A DNA stretch of 64,000 nucleotides from Enterovirga aerilata (GCF_013044135.1 NZ_JABEPP010000003.1:728946-792945), one strand, 5' to 3'. Shown: positions 10,166-19,177, counted from the stretch's first letter. Notes: a model not told the origin generated them from the sequence alone. Numbers and translations: made by a program.

Positions 10166-10248
10166 CGTCATGGCCGGGCTTGTCCCGGCCATCTCTTTGG
10201 GATTGTGACAGCTGGACGTGGATGGCCGGGCCGAGCCCGGCCATGACG
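10166..10248. repeat. Double palindrome between dnaK and dnaJ
   Basis: Two hairpin-forming palindromes, ATGGCCGGGCTTGTCCCGGCCAT (10170-10192, stem CCGGG) and a second of the same type at 10222-10244. They are arranged as a larger inverted repeat with ends CGTCATGGCCGGG (10166-10178) and CCCGGCCATGACG (10236-10248). This is a dispersed intergenic element type common in Hyphomicrobiales. Its position may tune the dnaK:dnaJ transcript ratio. Confidence 0.7.
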
Positions 10249-10273
10249 TATTTCGGGGTCAAAGCGGCGACCA

Positions 10274-11419
10274 ATGTCCAAGCGCGACTACTACGAGGTG
10301 CTGGGCGTGTCCCGCACTGTGACTGAAGTCGAGCTCAAGTCGGCCTTCCGCAAGCTCGCCATGAGGTATCACCCGGACCGGAACCCGGGCGACGGCGAGG
10401 CCGAGGTCAAGTTCAAGGAGATCAACGAGGCCTACCAGGTCCTGTCGGACCCGCAGAAGCGGGCCGCCTATGACCGATTCGGTCACGCCGCCTTCCAGGG
10501 CGGTGGCGGAGGACCGGGCGGCCCCGGATTCGGCGCCGATTTCGGCGACGTGATGTCGGACATCTTCGACACGTTCTTCGGCGGCGTGCGATCCGGCCGC
10601 GGCGGTGCGCCCGGCCGCGAGCGCGGCGCCGACATGCGCTACAATCTCGAGGTCACCCTCGAGGAGGCCTACCAGGGCAAGACCGCCTCGATCACGATTC
10701 CGACCTCGGTGTCATGCGAGGTCTGCTCCGGCACGGGCGCGAAGGCCGGCTCCAAGCCGCGCGTCTGTCCGACCTGCGGCGGAGCCGGCCGGGTGCGGGC
10801 GGCGCAGGGCTTCTTCTCGATCGAGCGGACCTGCCCCAACTGCCACGGGCGAGGCGAGGTCATCGACGATCCCTGTCCGAATTGCGGCGGCGCCGGCCGG
10901 GTGACGCGCGAGCGCACGCTGACGGTCAACGTGCCGGCCGGGGTCGAGGACGGCACGCGGATCCGGCTTGCCGGGGAGGGAGAGGCGGGCCTGCGCGGCG
11001 GCCCGGCCGGCGACCTCTACATCTTCGTCTCGATCAAGCCGCATCCCTTCTTCCAGCGGGATGGGGCCGACCTCTTCTGCCAGGTGCCGATCTCGCTCGT
11101 CACCGCGGCGCTCGGCGGCGAGTTCACGGTCCCCACGCTCGACGGCCTCGACGCCCGCGTGAAGGTGCCGGAGGGCACCCAGTCGGGCCGGCAGTTCCGG
11201 CTGCGCGGCAAGGGAATGACCGTCTTGCGCTCGCGCGATGTCGGCGACCTCTACATCCAGGTCGTGGTCGAGACGCCGCAGAACCTGACGCGCCGGCAGC
11301 GCGAGCTCCTGCTGGAGTTCGAGCGCGAGTCGTCCGGCGACACGCATCCCGAAAGCAGTGGATTTTTCGCGCGAGTGCGTGATTTCTTCGACGGGATCGG
11401 TGGATCAAGTCGAGCTTGA
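10274..11419 (+). CDS. dnaJ: Co-chaperone DnaJ (Hsp40)
   Basis: A 381-residue type I DnaJ. The N-terminal J domain carries the invariant HPD in [10 protein letters not shown] (about residues 31-40), followed by a Gly/Phe-rich linker (residues 78-110). The zinc domain has four CxxCxGxG-type motifs ([32 protein letters not shown]), then come the C-terminal substrate-binding domains. It delivers clients to DnaK and stimulates its ATPase. It is 124 bp downstream of dnaK, separated by the palindromic repeat. Confidence 0.98.
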   Translation: MSKRDYYEVLGVSRTVTEVELKSAFRKLAMRYHPDRNPGDGEAEVKFKEINEAYQVLSDPQKRAAYDRFGHAAFQGGGGGPGGPGFGADFGDVMSDIFDTFFGGVRSGRGGAPGRERGADMRYNLEVTLEEAYQGKTASITIPTSVSCEVCSGTGAKAGSKPRVCPTCGGAGRVRAAQGFFSIERTCPNCHGRGEVIDDPCPNCGGAGRVTRERTLTVNVPAGVEDGTRIRLAGEGEAGLRGGPAGDLYIFVSIKPHPFFQRDGADLFCQVPISLVTAALGGEFTVPTLDGLDARVKVPEGTQSGRQFRLRGKGMTVLRSRDVGDLYIQVVVETPQNLTRRQRELLLEFERESSGDTHPESSGFFARVRDFFDGIGGSSRA

Positions 11420-11432
11420 TAGCATTGTGTAG

Positions 11433-11456
11433 CTGCCCGGCTTCGGCCGGGTGCAG
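11433..11456 (+). terminator. GC-rich stem-loop between dnaJ and pmtA
   Basis: CTGC-CCGGC, loop TTCG, GCCGG-GTGCAG form a strong stem with a one-base bulge just after dnaJ. There is no T-run after it, so it may be an attenuating or mRNA-stabilising hairpin rather than a complete intrinsic terminator. Confidence 0.35.
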
Positions 11457-11461
11457 GGGGC

Positions 11462-12082
11462 GTGTCGTTGCTTCAACTGTCGCAGAAACCGGCGCCGCGG
11501 AAGCGTCTCTTCGGTCGTGAGAGGTTCGAGGACGAGGCCCGCTTCCTGCGGTCCTGGATCGAGCGCCCGCTGCTGACGGGCGCGGTCGCGCCCTCGAGCA
11601 AGCACCTCGCGCAGGCGATGGCGTCCTATGTCGACCCGCGCGTGCCCGGGCCGGTGGTCGAGCTCGGTCCCGGGACGGGCCCTGTGACGGACGCCCTGAT
11701 CAGGCGCGGGATCGAGCAGGAGCGGCTCGTCCTGGTCGAATTCAACCCGGAATTCGCCCAGCTCCTCAAGCGGCGCTTCCCGCGCGCGGCGATCGTCTGC
11801 GGCGATGCCTATGACGTGAAGGATGCCTTGGCCGATGTCGTGACGGAGCCCTGCGCGGGGTTCGTCTCGAGCCTGCCGCTCTTCACCAAGCCCCTGCCGC
11901 AGCGGCTCGAGCTCCTGGCCGCCGCCCACGCGATGTCGCGCCCGGGCGCGCCCTTCGTCCAGTTCACCTATGCGGTCGTCCCGCCGATGCCGGCGCGCTC
12001 GCCCCATTACGTCGCGACCGCATCCGAGCGGATCTGGCGCAACGTTCCGCCGGCCCGGGTCTGGGTGTACCGAAGCCGCTGA
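11462..12082 (+). CDS. pmtA: Phospholipid N-methyltransferase (PmtA family)
   Basis: A 206-residue SAM-dependent methyltransferase. The segment RFLRSWIERPLLTGAVAPSS (about 26-45) is typical of the rhizobial PmtA family, followed by the SAM-binding motif VVELGPGTGPVTDALI (64-79), LVEFNPEF and the post-motif FVSSLPLFTKP. PmtA methylates phosphatidylethanolamine towards phosphatidylcholine at the inner membrane; this family is also annotated as rRNA adenine methylase-like. The start is the GTG at 11462 behind a CAGGGGG ribosome site. Its place after dnaJ is common in the order. Confidence 0.75.
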   Translation: MSLLQLSQKPAPRKRLFGRERFEDEARFLRSWIERPLLTGAVAPSSKHLAQAMASYVDPRVPGPVVELGPGTGPVTDALIRRGIEQERLVLVEFNPEFAQLLKRRFPRAAIVCGDAYDVKDALADVVTEPCAGFVSSLPLFTKPLPQRLELLAAAHAMSRPGAPFVQFTYAVVPPMPARSPHYVATASERIWRNVPPARVWVYRSR

Positions 12083-12092
12083 ACCGCTCAGC

Positions 12093-12479
12093 TCACCAGA
12101 GGCGGGTCACGCCGAAGGCGTCGAACGCGCTCTCGTTCGAGACGAGCACAAGATTTTCGACGAGCGCCTGGGCGACCAGCATGCGGTCGAACGGGTCCTT
12201 GTGCGACCCGTCCATCGTTCCTGCGAGCTCGGCATGCTGGACGGTCACCGAAAGCGGCTCGAAGCCCTCGTCGATGACGACCTGCTGGAAGTGGCGCACG
12301 AGGGCCGCCGCATCCGGCAGCCTGCCGATGCGGTGCTTGGTTGCGATTTCCCAAGCCGATGCGGCACTTACAAGGCCAGAATTACCCGCGTCAGCGAGTG
12401 CGGCATCGGCGGCTGCGGACAGTCGAGAATCGTCGGTCAGCCACCAAAGCAGGGTGTGGCTGTCCAGGAGCAGCCTCAA
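12093..12479 (-). CDS. vapC: VapC-type PIN-domain toxin
   Basis: A 128-residue PIN-domain ribonuclease. Acidic active-site residues occur at Asp6 (LLLDSHTLLWW), Glu44 (SAWEIATK), and in the DPFDRMLVAQA segment near 95-105, followed by VLVSNESAF. Toxins of this family cut RNA when freed from their antitoxin. Its ATG overlaps the antitoxin stop by 4 bp (12476-12479), so the two are co-translated. The module lies on the minus strand between pmtA and the DUF1330 gene, which face the other way, consistent with insertion into a housekeeping region. Confidence 0.88.
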   Translation of the reverse strand: MRLLLDSHTLLWWLTDDSRLSAAADAALADAGNSGLVSAASAWEIATKHRIGRLPDAAALVRHFQQVVIDEGFEPLSVTVQHAELAGTMDGSHKDPFDRMLVAQALVENLVLVSNESAFDAFGVTRLW

Positions 12480-12766
12480 ATCTCACCCCAAAGAGCGAGC
12501 TCTTCCTTCGAAAGCGGCTCGAAAAAGCGTTCGTCGAACTTGATCAGGTGCTTCATCGAACCTTTCGCGCGATGCCGCGTCGGCTCGACGGGCCCGAGCC
12601 TCGCGACCGGCTTTCCGCGCCGCGTTATGATGACTGTTCCGCCCGCCTCGACTTCGGCGAGCAGCCGGGAAAGGTGGGTCTTGGCTTCGTGTACCGTCGC
12701 CTCGCGAAGCCCGCAGCTCGGCACCGGGACTGCCGCCTTCCGTCGTTCAGCCGATGTTGCGACCAT
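12476..12766 (-). CDS. Antitoxin of the Phd/YefM type, partner of VapC
   Basis: A 96-residue antitoxin. The N-terminal DNA-binding part contains ATVHEAKTHLSRLLAEVEAG and TVIITRRGKPVARLGPVEP, the Phd/YefM signature; the C-terminal KFDERFFEPLSKEELALW likely binds and masks the PIN toxin. About 18 residues precede the domain, so a later start is possible, but the ATG at 12766 has a good AGGAGG site 7 bp upstream. Two direct repeats at 12780-12799 just upstream probably serve autorepression. Confidence 0.85.
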   Translation of the reverse strand: MVATSAERRKAAVPVPSCGLREATVHEAKTHLSRLLAEVEAGGTVIITRRGKPVARLGPVEPTRHRAKGSMKHLIKFDERFFEPLSKEELALWGEI

Positions 12767-12779
12767 GCGGGCCTCCTGT

Positions 12780-12799
12780 TAGTCAACAAACTAGTCAAC
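12780..12799 (-). promoter_or_regulatory. Direct-repeat operator candidate of the vapBC pair
   Basis: TAGTCAAC occurs at 12780-12787 and again at 12792-12799 (GTTGACTA twice on the coding strand, 12 bp apart), immediately before the antitoxin's Shine-Dalgarno. Spaced half-sites next to the start are typical for autoregulated antitoxins. Confidence 0.5.
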
Positions 12800-12841
12800 T
12801 GGGTGGAGCCGGGCAAGCGCGGCGCCGGGGAGGGGATCGGA

Positions 12842-13150
12842 ATGCCGAAGGGCTATTGGGTGGCGCGGGTCGATGTGCACGACACCGAAAGCTACAAGGA
12901 CTACGTGGCTTCGAACGGCGCCGCCTTCGCCAAGTTCGGCGGCCGCTTCCTGGTGCGTGCGGGCCGGTTCGAGAACCCGGTCGGCACGAGCCGCGGCCGC
13001 AACGTCGTGATCGAGTTCCCGTCCTACGAGGCGGCCCTCGAATGCTGGCGCTCGCCCGAATACCAGGCCGCCAAGGCCAAACAGAAGGGCGGCGCCGAGA
13101 TGGACCTCGTCATCGTCGAAGGGTACGACGGCCCGCAGCCTGGGGCCTGA
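12842..13150 (+). CDS. DUF1330 domain protein
   Basis: A 102-residue protein of the dimeric alpha/beta barrel type: GYWVARVDVHDTESYKDYV, then FLVRAGRFE, NVVIEFPSYEAALECWRSPEYQAAK and a C-terminal DLVIVEGYDG. These are the conserved features of DUF1330. The biochemical role of the family is unknown. The ATG at 12842 follows GGGGAGGGGATCGGA. It is followed 12 bp later by dapB, so the two are probably co-transcribed, an arrangement frequent in Hyphomicrobiales. Confidence 0.85.
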   Translation: MPKGYWVARVDVHDTESYKDYVASNGAAFAKFGGRFLVRAGRFENPVGTSRGRNVVIEFPSYEAALECWRSPEYQAAKAKQKGGAEMDLVIVEGYDGPQPGA

Positions 13151-13162
13151 GCGGGAAGCACG

Positions 13163-13978
13163 ATGAGCGAGATGCGGCTGGTTGTCGTCGGCGCCGCGGG
13201 CCGCATGGGCCGCATGCTCGTCCGGGCGGCGGAGGAAGACCCGGCCTGCCGCGTGGTCGGTGCGGTCGAGCAGCCGGGCTCGCTGGCGCTCGGCGAAGAT
13301 GCCGGATTGCTCGCCGGCGTCGGCCGCCTCTCGGTGCCGATCACGGACGATCCGATCGCGGCCTTCAGATCGGCGGATGGGGTGATCGACTTCACGGCGC
13401 CGGCCGCGACCCGGCTCTTCGCCGAGGCCGCCGCGCAGGCCGGCTTGGTCCATGTGATCGGAACGACCGGCCTGTCCGACGCGGACCTGCAGGCGCTCCG
13501 CAGCACCGCAGCCCGCGCGCGCATCGTCCGGTCCGGGAATATGTCGCTCGGCGTGAATCTCCTTGCCGGACTCGTCCGGAAGGTGGCGCGCACCCTCGGC
13601 GAGGACTGGGACGTCGAGATCCTGGAGATGCACCATCGGATGAAGGTGGACGCGCCCTCCGGCACCGCGCTGCTGCTCGGGGAGGCCGCCGCGGAGGGGA
13701 GGGGGATCGAACTTCGCGAACGCTCCGTCCGCTCGCGCGACGGCCATACCGGGAAGCGGGGAGCCGGCGATATCGGCTTTGCGACCCTGCGCGGCGGCAC
13801 GGTCGTCGGCGAGCACAGCGTGATCTTCGCAGGCGCGGGCGAGCGGATCGAGCTCGCGCACCGTGCCGAGGATCGGGCGATCTTCGCCCGGGGCGCAGTC
13901 AAGGCCGCGCTCTGGGCGCGCGAGAAGCCGCCCGGCTTCTACAGCATGGCGGACGTCCTCGGCCTGTCCGAGCTTTGA
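13163..13978 (+). CDS. dapB: 4-hydroxy-tetrahydrodipicolinate reductase
   Basis: A 271-residue enzyme of lysine/diaminopimelate synthesis that reduces hydroxy-tetrahydrodipicolinate with NAD(P)H. It shows the nucleotide motif [15 protein letters not shown] (residues 8-22), [18 protein letters not shown], the catalytic segment [19 protein letters not shown] (about 154-172) with the His pair and Lys, and the [13 protein letters not shown] end. Length is standard. Its stop overlaps the TTG start of alkB. Confidence 0.95.
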   Translation: MSEMRLVVVGAAGRMGRMLVRAAEEDPACRVVGAVEQPGSLALGEDAGLLAGVGRLSVPITDDPIAAFRSADGVIDFTAPAATRLFAEAAAQAGLVHVIGTTGLSDADLQALRSTAARARIVRSGNMSLGVNLLAGLVRKVARTLGEDWDVEILEMHHRMKVDAPSGTALLLGEAAAEGRGIELRERSVRSRDGHTGKRGAGDIGFATLRGGTVVGEHSVIFAGAGERIELAHRAEDRAIFARGAVKAALWAREKPPGFYSMADVLGLSEL

Positions 13979-14640
13979 CCGGCGGGCCGGACCTCGCGTC
14001 CGCGCGGCCTGCGGCCCAGCGGCTCGATCTCGGGCCGGGCCTGACCTTCGTCCCCGGCTATCTGGACCGCCTCGCCCAGGAACGGCTCCTGGCGGAGATC
14101 CGCGATCTCGCGCGGCGCGCCCCGCTCTTCACGCCGCGCATGCCGCGAACGGACCAGCCCTTCTCCGTCAGGATGACCAATTGCGGGCCGCTCGGCTGGG
14201 TGTCGGACGTCTCCGGCTACCGCTACCAGCCCACTCATCCGCAGACGGGCGAGCCCTGGCCCGCGATGCCGGAGAGCCTCCTGGACGCCTGGAACGAACT
14301 CGCCCGGTTCCCGCACCCGCCGGAGGCCTGCCTCATCAACTTCTATGGGCCTGGCGCCCGGATGGGGCTGCACCAGGACAAGGACGAGGGGGAACTCGCC
14401 GCGCCCGTGGTCTCGCTCTCGCTCGGGGCGACCGCGCTGTTCCGCATCGGCGGGCTGTCCCGGCGGGACCGGACGCGCTCCATCCGCCTCTCCTCGGGCG
14501 ATGCGTTTGTGTTCGGCGGCGCGGCCCGGCTGGTCTTCCACGGCATCGACAGGATCCTTCCGGAGACCTCCGACCTGATCCCCGGATCCGGCCGCGTCAA
14601 CCTCACGCTGCGGCGCGTGACGCCCGCGCCCGCCGCTTGA
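13975..14640 (+). CDS. alkB: AlkB-type Fe(II)/2-oxoglutarate dioxygenase
   Basis: A 221-residue alkylation-repair dioxygenase that removes methyl groups from 1-methyladenine and 3-methylcytosine. The iron ligands are visible as His133 and Asp135 in GLHQDKDE and His189 in VFHGIDR, and the 2-oxoglutarate arginines in GRVNLTLRR (about 207 and 213). The nucleotide-recognition lid region [18 protein letters not shown] matches AlkB. The start is inferred as the TTG at 13975, overlapping the dapB stop (TTGA), since no in-frame ATG or GTG gives the full N-terminus without overlapping dapB deeply. It probably depends on dapB translation. Confidence 0.88.
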   Translation: MTGGPDLASARPAAQRLDLGPGLTFVPGYLDRLAQERLLAEIRDLARRAPLFTPRMPRTDQPFSVRMTNCGPLGWVSDVSGYRYQPTHPQTGEPWPAMPESLLDAWNELARFPHPPEACLINFYGPGARMGLHQDKDEGELAAPVVSLSLGATALFRIGGLSRRDRTRSIRLSSGDAFVFGGAARLVFHGIDRILPETSDLIPGSGRVNLTLRRVTPAPAA

Positions 14641-14710
14641 CCCCGGGGTCACGTTTACGCCCCTTTTCTCGGCTCCACCTTCGGGCTTCCTCCTGACCGC
14701 AGCGACAGCG

Positions 14711-15646
14711 ATGCTCCGTCCCACGACATTCGTCCTGGCCCTCCTCGCGGCCGGCGCCGCCCTGGCGGCCGAGCCCGTCTTCCCGCCCGGCTCCCGGATC
14801 GGGCTCGTGCCGCCCAAGAGCATGAAGCTCACCCGCGGGGTGGCCGGATTCCAGGACCCGGCGACGGGCGCCGCGATCGTCGCCATCGAGATGCCGGCCG
14901 AGGCCTATTCCACCCTAGTGGCCGGCTTCGGCGACGAAGCGCTGAAGAACCAGGGCTTCACGCTGAAGTCGCGCGACAAGCTCACGGTCGGCAAGAGCGA
15001 GGCGACGCTGGTCGCGGGCGAGCAGAACGACAACGGCCGTGCGATCCCGAAGGCGATCCTCCTGACCGGCGACGGCACCATGACCGCGCTGGTCATCGCG
15101 CAGCTCCCGGTCGGCGCGGCGCAGGCCGCCCGCGACGAGGCGAAGGCGGCGCTGAAGACCGTGGCCTTGCGCCCGCCGCTCTCCGTCGAGCAGCAGGTCG
15201 CCTCCCTGCCCTTCAGGATCGGCGATCCCGCCGGTTTCCGCCCCGTGCGGGCGATGGCCGGCAATGCGCTGCTGATGACCGACGGGCCGAAGGATGTCGT
15301 GAAGGATGCCGAGCAGCCGATCATGATCGTGGCGCAATCCTTCGCGCCGGCCCCGCCCACCGCCGAGCAGCGCGACGTCTTCGCGCGCCAGGCCCTCGTC
15401 GCCAACACGATGCTGAAGGAGACCGTGCTCGAGCGCGCCCAGGGCTTCCGCCTGGGCGGCTCGGAGTGGCACGAGATCGTGGCCAAGGCGAAGGACGGGC
15501 CGTCCGAGCAGCCCGTCATCGTGATGCAGACCATCCGCTTCGCGCCGGACGGCTACATCCGGATGGTCGGGATCGCCCGCGCGGACAAGCGGGACGAGGT
15601 CATGCCCCGCTTCCGGCGCCTCGTGGACGGCGTCGCGCTGAAATAG
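14711..15646 (+). CDS. Secreted protein of unknown function
   Basis: A 311-residue protein with a cleavable signal peptide (MLRPTTFVLALLAAGAALAA, cut near residue 20). The mature part has VPPKSMKLTRGVAGFQDPATGAAIVAIEMP, a KNQGF/TVGKSEATLVAGEQ stretch, and PIMIVAQSFAPAPP, with no cysteine pairs or catalytic motif that I recognise. It is predicted to be periplasmic. The stop codon abuts the convergent grpE stop with no spacer. Function unknown; the reading frame is convincing from length, composition and the signal peptide. Confidence 0.8.
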   Translation: MLRPTTFVLALLAAGAALAAEPVFPPGSRIGLVPPKSMKLTRGVAGFQDPATGAAIVAIEMPAEAYSTLVAGFGDEALKNQGFTLKSRDKLTVGKSEATLVAGEQNDNGRAIPKAILLTGDGTMTALVIAQLPVGAAQAARDEAKAALKTVALRPPLSVEQQVASLPFRIGDPAGFRPVRAMAGNALLMTDGPKDVVKDAEQPIMIVAQSFAPAPPTAEQRDVFARQALVANTMLKETVLERAQGFRLGGSEWHEIVAKAKDGPSEQPVIVMQTIRFAPDGYIRMVGIARADKRDEVMPRFRRLVDGVALK

Positions 15647-16255
15647 TCAGCCGTTCTCCGGCGCGGCCTCGTCCGCGGTCGCCGCTGGCTGGGGCGCGGG
15701 CTTCGGCCCGCCCTTGGCCACCCCGACGAGCGCCGGGCGCAGCACCCGCTCGCCGATGGCGTAGCCGGTCTGGATCACCTGCGTGACCGTCCCGGCCGGC
15801 ACTTCCTCGTTGGGGACCTCGAACATCGCCTGATGCATGTTCGGGTCGAACTTCTGGCCCTGCGGCTCCACCCGCCTCACGCCGTGGCGCTCGAGCGTCT
15901 TGAGGAGGTCGCGCTCGGTCAGCTCGATCCCCTCGATGAGCGCCTTGGTCGCGCCCTCCGCCGCGCCCTCCGGAACGTTCTCGAGCGCGCGGCGGATGTT
16001 GTCGGCGACGGTCAGCATGTCGCGCGCGAAGTTCGTGACCGCGTAGGTGCGGGCATCCTGCACCTCGCGCTCGGTGCGCCGGCGCAGGTTCTCCATCTCG
16101 GCGAGCGTGCGGAGCAGGCGCTCCTTGAGGTCCGTCCGCTCCGCCTCGAGCTCGGCGACCCTGTCGGGCACCTGCGTCTCGGGGGCATCCTTGTTCTGCT
16201 CGGTCTGCAATGTGGCGTCCATCGCGCCGTTGCTCGGCGTGCTGTCGTTCATCAT
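15647..16255 (-). CDS. grpE: Nucleotide exchange factor GrpE
   Basis: A 202-residue GrpE. The long coiled-coil helix covers [41 protein letters not shown] (split here by description, about residues 32-72), followed by [17 protein letters not shown] and the beta-domain [19 protein letters not shown] and [27 protein letters not shown]. It releases ADP from DnaK. It stands directly after glnD on the minus strand rather than next to hrcA. A CTTG-type promoter candidate lies at 16284-16312. Confidence 0.95.
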   Translation of the reverse strand: MMNDSTPSNGAMDATLQTEQNKDAPETQVPDRVAELEAERTDLKERLLRTLAEMENLRRRTEREVQDARTYAVTNFARDMLTVADNIRRALENVPEGAAEGATKALIEGIELTERDLLKTLERHGVRRVEPQGQKFDPNMHQAMFEVPNEEVPAGTVTQVIQTGYAIGERVLRPALVGVAKGGPKPAPQPAATADEAAPENG

Positions 16256-16283
16256 CGTCCGCTGTCCGGTTGGGTTGCCGCTG

Positions 16284-16312
16284 ATATCAGTGTTTCGCAG
16301 TGCAAGATCAAG
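16284..16312 (-). promoter_or_regulatory. Candidate RpoH promoter of grpE
   Basis: On the minus strand CTTG (16312-16309) is followed after 18 bp by CTGATAT (16290-16284), ending 29 bp before the grpE ATG. The match is weaker than at dnaK but has the same 18-bp spacing, and the site lies in the short glnD-grpE gap. Confidence 0.4.
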
Positions 16313-16333
16313 GATTTCGGCCGGTCTCCTCGC

Positions 16334-19039
16334 CTATTGATTCTGCTCCAGTACGCTCAGGAGCCCGCGCCTGATGGAAGCCTGCCGCGAGGGATGGCTG
16401 ACCTTCGTGCCGGTGAGGTCGGTGACGTAGAAGACGTCCGCGGCCCGTTCCCCGAAGGTGGCGACATGGGCGGAGGCGATGTTGAGGTTGAGCTTCCCGA
16501 GCGCCGTGGTGAGGTCGTAGAGCAGCCCCGGCCGGTCGAGACCCGAGACCTCCACCACCGTGTGGCGCGACGACAGGTCGTTGTCGATGTTGACCTCGGG
16601 ATTGACCTGGAAGGCCTTCGGCAGCGGCCTGCCCGGCCGGCGGTCGCGGACGAGGTCGGCGATCCTGACCTCGCTGCGGAGCGCGCGCTCGATCGAGGCG
16701 GCGATGCGCTCCGCCCGGCGGATCTCGTCCTCGTCGCGATCGAAGGCGCGAGACAGGAAGATCGTGTCGAGGGCCGTGCCGTCGGCCGAGGTGAAGATCT
16801 GGGCATCGACGATGTTTCCGCCCGCCACCGCGCAGGCGCCCGTCACGATGGCGAGCAGGCGGGGGTGGTCCGGCGACAGCAGCGTGAGCTCCGTGACGCC
16901 CTTGAACTCGTCGGTCTCAACCGCGGTCGCGACGGTCTTCCCGGCCTGCTCGGCCTGCCGCACGAAGCGGGCATGCTTGAGCTGCCGCTCGGGCGGCGTC
17001 TTCATCCAGTAGGCGGGATAGAACCGCCCCGCATAGGCCTCGAACTCGGCATCGCTCCAGTCGGGGAGGGCGGCGCGCAGCTGAGCCTGGATGGAGCGGG
17101 CGCGCGCCGGCTTGATCCGCTCGGAATGGCCGCCGCTCAGATAGAGTTCCGTCTCGTAGTAGAGGGTGCGCAGAAGCTCTCCCTTCCAGCCGGTCCAGAC
17201 GCCCGGACCGACCGCCTTGATGTCCGCGATGGTGAGGACGAGCAGGAGCTTGAGCCGCTCCATCGTCTGGACCACGGCCCCGAAGGCCTCGACCGTCTTC
17301 GGGTCGGACAGGTCCCGGCCCTGGGCCGTGAAGGACATCAGGAGATGGTGCTCGACGAGCCACGCGGCCGTGTCGGTCTCGGCGGGGTCCAGCCCGAGCC
17401 GCGGTCCCAGCTTGCGCGCGATCGCGGCGCCGGCGAGGGAATGGTCCTCGCGCCGGCCCTTGGCGATATCGTGCAGAAACAGGGCAACGTAGAGCGCGCG
17501 GCGGTTGCGGACGGAGTGGACGATGGTGTTGGCGAGGGGGTGCTCGCTCTCGGCCCGTCCCGCATAGATCTCCGACAGGACGCCGATCGAGCGGATGAGG
17601 TGCTCGTCCACCGTGTAGTGATGATACATGTTGAACTGCATCATCGCGACGATGCGGGCGAAGTCCGGGATGAAACGCCCGAGCACGCCCGCCTCGTTCA
17701 TGCGCCGCAGCACCACCTCCGGGGCGTTCTGCGAGGTCAGGATCTCCAGGAAGAGCCGGTTGGCTTCCGGATCGCGCCGGCAGCGCGGGCCGATGAGCCC
17801 GATCGATCGCGAGGCGAGGCGCGTCGCGTCCGGGTGGATGGGCATGTTGTGGCGGTCGGCGAGCCAGAACATGCGGATGAGATTGACCGGATCCCGCTCG
17901 AAGACGCCGTCGTCCCGGACCGTGATCCGGTCGTTGTCGATCGTGAAGTCGGGCGATTCCAGCGCGCCGCGGCGCCGCTTGAAGCTGCGCAGCATCCGGT
18001 CGAGCACCGGGCGGTGCTTGGCATGGCGTGCTTCGAGCCCCGCGCAGACGATCGCCGTGAGGTCGCCGACGTCCTTGGCGATGCGGAAATAGGCCTTCAT
18101 GAAGCGCTCGACGGCCTGCTCCGCGCCGCGATCCTTGAATCCCATCCGGGCTGCGACGATCCGCTGGTTCTCGAAGGTGAGCCGCTCCTCCGCGCGGCCG
18201 GTCGCGAAATGGAGATGGCAGCGCACGCGCCAGAGGAAGGCTTCGCAGCGCTTGAATAGGCGCGCCTCGTCCGGCGTGAACAGGCCGACCCCGACGAGAT
18301 CGTCCGGATTGGAGATGCCGTAGACGTATCTCGCGATCCAGGAGAGCGTGTTCAGATCGCGCAGGCCGCCCTTGCCGTCCTTGACGTTGGGCTCCACGAG
18401 GTAGCGGGACTCGCCGGCGCGCCTCACCCGGGCGTCGCGCTCCTTCAGCTTGGCGTCCACGAAGGCCGCGGCCGAGCCCTTCACCACCTCCCTGGCGAAG
18501 CGGGCCTGGAACTCCCGGAACAGCTTCTCGTCGCCGAACAGGAACCGCGCTTCCAGCAGCGCCGTCCGTGTCGTCATGTCGGCCCGCGCCTCGCGGATGC
18601 ATTCGTCCACCGTCCGCGTGGCGTGACCGACCTTCAGCTTGAGGTCCCAGAGCGCGTAGAGCAGCGTCTCCAGGACGGCCTGCTCCGGGCCGGGTCCCCG
18701 TGGCGGCAGAAGGAACAGGAGGTCGACGTCCGAGCCGGGCGCCATCGCGCCGCGGCCGTATCCGCCGGTCGCGACCACGGCCATGCCGGTCTGTTTCGGC
18801 GAGCGCGCGAAGCCCAGTTCGCCGGCGATCGCCGTGTAGGCCTGGCGCAGGAGCCGGTCCATGGAGTCCGACAGGCAGCGTGCGCAGGCGAGCCCCTCAC
18901 GATCCCGCACGAGCCGGCGCTCGGCCCCGGCGCGATCCGCCTCGAGCTGGGCGCGCAGCTCGGGAACGAGACGCTCCCGGAAGGCGTTCGGGCTCACGAT
19001 GCGCGGCTCGGGCCGGCCGGTGGCGGTCTGTGCGGACAT
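16334..19039 (-). CDS. glnD: Bifunctional PII uridylyltransferase / UMP-removing enzyme
   Basis: A 901-residue GlnD, the cell's nitrogen sensor that adds UMP to PII proteins and removes it in response to glutamine. The nucleotidyltransferase motif GGYGRGAMAPGSDVDLLFLL is at about residues 92-111 with the Asp pair; the HD hydrolase domain has HSVRNRRALYVALFLHDIAKG near 505. Two C-terminal ACT domains follow, with ELTLLSPDHPRLLAIVTGAC and VEVSGLDRPGLLYDLTTALG. All domains look intact. It is transcribed towards grpE, 78 bp away, and is divergent from the ABC operon at 19178. Confidence 0.96.
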   Translation of the reverse strand: MSAQTATGRPEPRIVSPNAFRERLVPELRAQLEADRAGAERRLVRDREGLACARCLSDSMDRLLRQAYTAIAGELGFARSPKQTGMAVVATGGYGRGAMAPGSDVDLLFLLPPRGPGPEQAVLETLLYALWDLKLKVGHATRTVDECIREARADMTTRTALLEARFLFGDEKLFREFQARFAREVVKGSAAAFVDAKLKERDARVRRAGESRYLVEPNVKDGKGGLRDLNTLSWIARYVYGISNPDDLVGVGLFTPDEARLFKRCEAFLWRVRCHLHFATGRAEERLTFENQRIVAARMGFKDRGAEQAVERFMKAYFRIAKDVGDLTAIVCAGLEARHAKHRPVLDRMLRSFKRRRGALESPDFTIDNDRITVRDDGVFERDPVNLIRMFWLADRHNMPIHPDATRLASRSIGLIGPRCRRDPEANRLFLEILTSQNAPEVVLRRMNEAGVLGRFIPDFARIVAMMQFNMYHHYTVDEHLIRSIGVLSEIYAGRAESEHPLANTIVHSVRNRRALYVALFLHDIAKGRREDHSLAGAAIARKLGPRLGLDPAETDTAAWLVEHHLLMSFTAQGRDLSDPKTVEAFGAVVQTMERLKLLLVLTIADIKAVGPGVWTGWKGELLRTLYYETELYLSGGHSERIKPARARSIQAQLRAALPDWSDAEFEAYAGRFYPAYWMKTPPERQLKHARFVRQAEQAGKTVATAVETDEFKGVTELTLLSPDHPRLLAIVTGACAVAGGNIVDAQIFTSADGTALDTIFLSRAFDRDEDEIRRAERIAASIERALRSEVRIADLVRDRRPGRPLPKAFQVNPEVNIDNDLSSRHTVVEVSGLDRPGLLYDLTTALGKLNLNIASAHVATFGERAADVFYVTDLTGTKVSHPSRQASIRRGLLSVLEQNQ

Positions 19040-19100
19040 TCGGGTTCGCTGCTAAGCGGCCTTAGCACCGCAAGCTCCGGACAGCCATGCGGTTCCCGCG

Positions 19101-19136
19101 CGTTCGTTTGACATAACGAACGTGGCTGTCCTACAA
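19101..19136 (+). promoter_or_regulatory. Palindromic operator overlapping a sigma-70-like promoter
   Basis: A perfect 8-bp inverted repeat CGTTCGTT (19101-19108), TGACAT, AACGAACG (19115-19122) covers a consensus -35 TTGACA (19108-19113). After 17 bp a weak -10 CTACAA (19131-19136) follows. It sits in the glnD/ABC divergent gap, 42 bp before the substrate-binding gene, so a dimeric repressor bound here could block transcription of the ABC operon. Confidence 0.6.
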
Positions 19137-19177
19137 AAAGAACACGCCCGGTCAGGGCGCTGGAGAGATTGCCGGAG

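Noticed and set aside
15833..18259. Long plus-strand open frame of about 800 codons
   Set aside because: It lies opposite glnD and grpE, which are both clear; it is a shadow of high-GC coding sequence and reads as Arg/Glu/Val/Gly-rich low-complexity protein.
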